From Miniphocaeibacter sp964345925 (GTDB taxonomy: Bacteria > Bacillota > Clostridia > Tissierellales > Peptoniphilaceae), in the NCBI GenBank assembly GCA_964345925.1, contig CAYFSP010000002.1, positions 55,444-119,443 of the forward strand: DNA of 64,000 nt. Direction: 5' to 3'. A program made the position numbers and the translations under genes. Positions within the stretch are counted from its first letter, which is position 1. Each line of letters starts with the position of its first letter. Under the pieces are notes generated by a model, which was given only the letters and a program-made list of their open reading frames with translations, was not told the origin of the DNA and did no database searches. Shown piece by piece: positions 61,375-64,000 of the stretch.

Positions 61375-63492
61375 ATGAACATAAAAAATAAAATTATTGA
61401 ATATATTTCAACAAATGGAATTAAACCTAAGACTAAGGAGGAACTGGCCTTAGATTTTGATATAGATATAAAAGAATATAGAACTTTTTTTAATATACTT
61501 GACAGTCTTGAAAAGGAAGGGTTACTTTTGAAGACGAAAAAAGAAAAATATATACTACCTTCATCGGAAAATATTTTTAAGGGAACATTGCAAGGAAATA
61601 AAGCAGGATTTGCATATTTTATTGAAAATGAGAAAAATATTAAAGATGTTTTCATATCTAAAGAAAATATGAATGGTGCTAAACATAAAGATGAAGTATT
61701 GATAAAGATAATAGAAGAAGGTAATGATAAGAGAAGTGCTGAAGGTGAAGTAATAAAGATAATTTCTCAAAATACAACAACTTTAATTGGAACTTATAAT
61801 GATTCAAAGAACTTTGGATTTGTAATACCTGATGATTCAAGATATGGATTTGATGTTTTTATTTCTAAAGGAGATAAAAATGGAGCAAAAAATAATGATA
61901 AGGTAGTGGTAAAGCTAAAGGGAACTGGAAAAAACGGAAAAAACCCAGAAGGAGTTGTAATCTCCATAATCGGTAACAAGGACTCTAAAGGTGTGGATAT
62001 TACAAGTATTGCAATGGAGTTCAACCTTCCATATGAGTTTTCAAATAAAATACTTGAAAAAGCTGATAAAATTCCTCAGAAGGTTTCAAAAGAGAGTATA
62101 AAGAGCAGAAAGGATTTTAGAGATTTACTTACTGTTACAATTGACGGTGCAGATGCAAAAGATTTTGATGATGCTATCTCAATTGAAAAAAAAGATGACA
62201 ACTATATACTCTATGTTCATATTGCAGATGTTGCTAATTATGTTGACAAAGGATCTGCATTGGATAAAGAGGCATACAGACGAGGAAATTCCATATATTT
62301 ACTGGATAGGGTTATACCTATGTTGCCAAAGCAGTTATCCAATGGTATTTGTAGTTTAAATCCAAATGTTGATAGACTTACTTTAACGGTGAAAATGGAG
62401 ATAAACAAAAAGGGTAAAGTAGTAGATTATAAATTTTTCGAATCAGTTATAAATTCTGACTACAGGTTGGTATATGACAATGTATCCGATTTATTAGAGG
62501 AAAAAGATGACTTTTACAAAGATGAAAAATTAACTGATAGATTAAAAATTATGGGAGAATTATTTGAAATATTAAATCTAAAGAGAAAGAATAGGGGGAG
62601 TATAGACTTTAATTTTCCAGAACCAAAGATAATTTTAGATGAAAATGGCAAGGCAGTTGATATTGTACAAGAGGAAAGACGAATTGCTAATAGAATTATT
62701 GAAGAGTTTATGCTTGTTACAAATGAAACAGTAGGAAGTCATTTCGGTTTTATGGAAGAGCCATTTATATATAGAGTTCATGTTGAGCCAAGTGAAGAAA
62801 AGGTTGAACAGTTTAAAAATACTTTGAAGAAATTTGGTTATATTGTAAAAGGAAAAGAATTATATTCAAAGGATTATCAAAAAATACTTGAAGACGTTAG
62901 GGATAAACCAGAGGAGATGTTAGTATCTACATTGCTTTTAAGAAGCTTGTCAAAGGCGGAGTATAGCTTGGAACCTGAAATACATTTTGGATTGGCTGCA
63001 ATGTTCTATTCACATTTCACATCACCAATAAGACGTTATCCAGATTTATTTATTCATAGAATAGTAAAAAACTTTATTCATAATAAACCAAATACAAAAA
63101 ATATGAAATCATATTTAACGATGATAGATGAAACTGCAAAGCACTGTTCTATGACTGAGAGAAGAGCAGAAGAGGCGGAATATGAAGTAACTGATATGAA
63201 GATGGCAGAATATATGGAACAGCATATAGGAGAAGATTTTGAAGGTATTATTTCATCCTTAACGAATTTTGGAATCTTTGTACAACTTGAAAATGGAGTT
63301 GAAGGATTGGTAAGATTTGTTCAAATGACGGACGATTATTATTCTTTTAACGAGAATTCCTATATTGTAGTTGGTGAGAAGATGAATAGAGTATATTCCT
63401 TGGGACAAAAAGTTAGAGTAAAAGTTTTAGATGCTAGTAGCTCAAGAAAGCAAATAGATTTTAAGTTTATAAATGGTGGTAAAGATGAGTAA
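61375..63492 (+). CDS. rnr: Ribonuclease R
   Basis: RNase R is a 3'-5' exoribonuclease that degrades structured RNA and works with tmRNA quality control. The 705 residues have an N-terminal winged-helix part, two cold-shock-like domains (about 60-210), and the RNB catalytic domain with DGADAKDFDDAISIE (about 258-272), containing the metal Asp cluster, and FYSHFTSPIRRYPDL. A C-terminal S1 domain with GIISSLTNFGIFVQLENGVE follows. An ATG 18 bases upstream is in frame, but GGAGGA fits the later ATG. Its end overlaps smpB. Confidence 0.95.
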   Translation: MNIKNKIIEYISTNGIKPKTKEELALDFDIDIKEYRTFFNILDSLEKEGLLLKTKKEKYILPSSENIFKGTLQGNKAGFAYFIENEKNIKDVFISKENMNGAKHKDEVLIKIIEEGNDKRSAEGEVIKIISQNTTTLIGTYNDSKNFGFVIPDDSRYGFDVFISKGDKNGAKNNDKVVVKLKGTGKNGKNPEGVVISIIGNKDSKGVDITSIAMEFNLPYEFSNKILEKADKIPQKVSKESIKSRKDFRDLLTVTIDGADAKDFDDAISIEKKDDNYILYVHIADVANYVDKGSALDKEAYRRGNSIYLLDRVIPMLPKQLSNGICSLNPNVDRLTLTVKMEINKKGKVVDYKFFESVINSDYRLVYDNVSDLLEEKDDFYKDEKLTDRLKIMGELFEILNLKRKNRGSIDFNFPEPKIILDENGKAVDIVQEERRIANRIIEEFMLVTNETVGSHFGFMEEPFIYRVHVEPSEEKVEQFKNTLKKFGYIVKGKELYSKDYQKILEDVRDKPEEMLVSTLLLRSLSKAEYSLEPEIHFGLAAMFYSHFTSPIRRYPDLFIHRIVKNFIHNKPNTKNMKSYLTMIDETAKHCSMTERRAEEAEYEVTDMKMAEYMEQHIGEDFEGIISSLTNFGIFVQLENGVEGLVRFVQMTDDYYSFNENSYIVVGEKMNRVYSLGQKVRVKVLDASSSRKQIDFKFINGGKDE

Positions 63493-63937
63493 GAAAATAA
63501 TAGCAAATAATAAAAAAGCCAGATATGAATATTTTATTGAAGATGTTTTTGAAGCTGGAATTGTATTAAAGGGTACGGAAGTAAAGTCCATAAGACAGGG
63601 AAAGGTTTCAATAAAGGAAAGTTTTTGCCAGATTAACAAAGGTGAATTATATATAGATGGCATGCATATTACACCTTATGAACATGGTAATAGATACAAT
63701 GTTGATCCTATTAGAAGAAGAAAATTACTTTTAAATAGGAGGGAGATAAATAAATTAATAGGTGCTACAAAGGAAAAGGGATTTACAATAGTTCCTCTAA
63801 ATCTATATTTAAAAGATGGCTTAATCAAGCTTGAAATAGCATTGGCAAAGGGTAAAAAACTATATGATAAAAGAGAAACAATGGCTAAAAAGGACGCAGA
63901 TAGAAGAATGCAAAGGGCTATAAGAGAAAAATATTAG
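63485..63937 (+). CDS. smpB: SsrA-binding protein SmpB
   Basis: SmpB carries tmRNA to stalled ribosomes. The 150 residues show KIIANNKKARYEYFIEDVFE, GIVLKGTEVKSIRQGKVSIKE, the tmRNA-binding GMHITPYEHGNRYNVDP and the C-terminal tail KKDADRRMQRAIREKY. It overlaps the end of rnr by eight bases, fitting their joint role. The tmRNA gene often follows, but the 63 bases left in the window show no tmRNA 5' end. Confidence 0.96.
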   Translation: MSKKIIANNKKARYEYFIEDVFEAGIVLKGTEVKSIRQGKVSIKESFCQINKGELYIDGMHITPYEHGNRYNVDPIRRRKLLLNRREINKLIGATKEKGFTIVPLNLYLKDGLIKLEIALAKGKKLYDKRETMAKKDADRRMQRAIREKY

Positions 63938-64000
63938 AGAAATTGCATGTGAAATCTTTTCTGTAAATTAGATTTTTCTATAACAAGATAATTTGTTTTT

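Noticed and set aside
63938..64000. tmRNA gene after smpB
   Set aside because: The remaining 63 bases show no tmRNA 5' acceptor sequence; if present it lies beyond the window.
1..64000. CRISPR arrays, insertion sequences, prophage or a defence island
   Set aside because: No regularly spaced repeats, transposase, integrase, phage structural or nuclease-defence genes were seen. The single UvrD-like helicase has no defence-like partner beside it.

Overview
The window looks like a chromosomal segment of a low-GC (roughly 30% by eye), anaerobic Gram-positive bacterium, most likely of the Clostridia/Tissierellia side of the Firmicutes. The signs are strong AGA/ATA codon bias, GGAGG-type ribosome binding sites with many TTG starts, a T-box leader on valS, a membrane-bound pyrophosphatase, DUF3793 next to a flavodoxin, TmcAL, and the ruvCAB-queA-tgt-yajC order. 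The species assignment is inference. I see no phage, insertion sequence, CRISPR array or rRNA. One tRNA gene (Arg, UCG) is present. A run of exactly 100 N sits between two identical 55-base flanks and is probably an assembly join rather than missing sequence.

Layout. 0-3.6 kb: tail of an upstream gene, a multi-pass membrane protein, transketolase. 3.6-10.7 kb: histidine operon hisZG(fused)-D-C-B-A-F-IE, preceded by what reads as a classical ribosome-mediated His attenuator (short ORF ending His-His-Ser-His-Ser, alternative hairpins, terminator). The operon lacks hisH, and its HisF has changed residues at the positions that contact HisH in known enzymes. 10.7-11.8 kb (minus): Fur-box promoter, frameshifted DUF3793 gene, flavodoxin. 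11.9-18.7 kb: secG, membrane pyrophosphatase, two-component system, CNNM/CBS transporter, map. 18.7-20.6 kb (minus): tmcAL and sfsA. 20.6-22.5 kb: a reduced macro-domain protein, a zinc-phospholipase-like protein with a damaged start, and an unknown protein. 22.7-26.3 kb: an ABC export system in which two of three genes carry stop codons. 26.4-31.0 kb: ruvCAB, queuosine genes and yajC. 31.4-36.5 kb: recJ, rel, dtd, a metallo-beta-lactamase-fold hydrolase. 36.5-41.5 kb: T-box, valS, folC, methyltransferase. 41.6-42.8 kb: cold shock protein and Hsp33. 42.9-47.2 kb: argC-J-B-D. 47.3-52.7 kb: LacI-type regulator and a galacturonate pathway (uxaC broken, uxaB, uxaA). 52.8-61.3 kb: tRNA-Arg, broken methyltransferase, HAD phosphatase, UvrD-like helicase, nitroreductase, TPR protein, modABC, broken membrane protein. 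61.4-63.9 kb: rnr and smpB.

Functionally this is an anabolic and housekeeping region (His and Arg biosynthesis, DNA repair, tRNA modification, stringent response, ribosome rescue) with a small catabolic island for uronates. A recurring theme is decay. Six genes (DUF3793, the ABC ATPase, its extracellular partner, uxaC, one methyltransferase and one small membrane protein) carry in-frame stops and/or one-base deletions, and two genes appear to have lost a canonical start codon. Stops of all three types occur at unrelated residues, so this is not codon reassignment.
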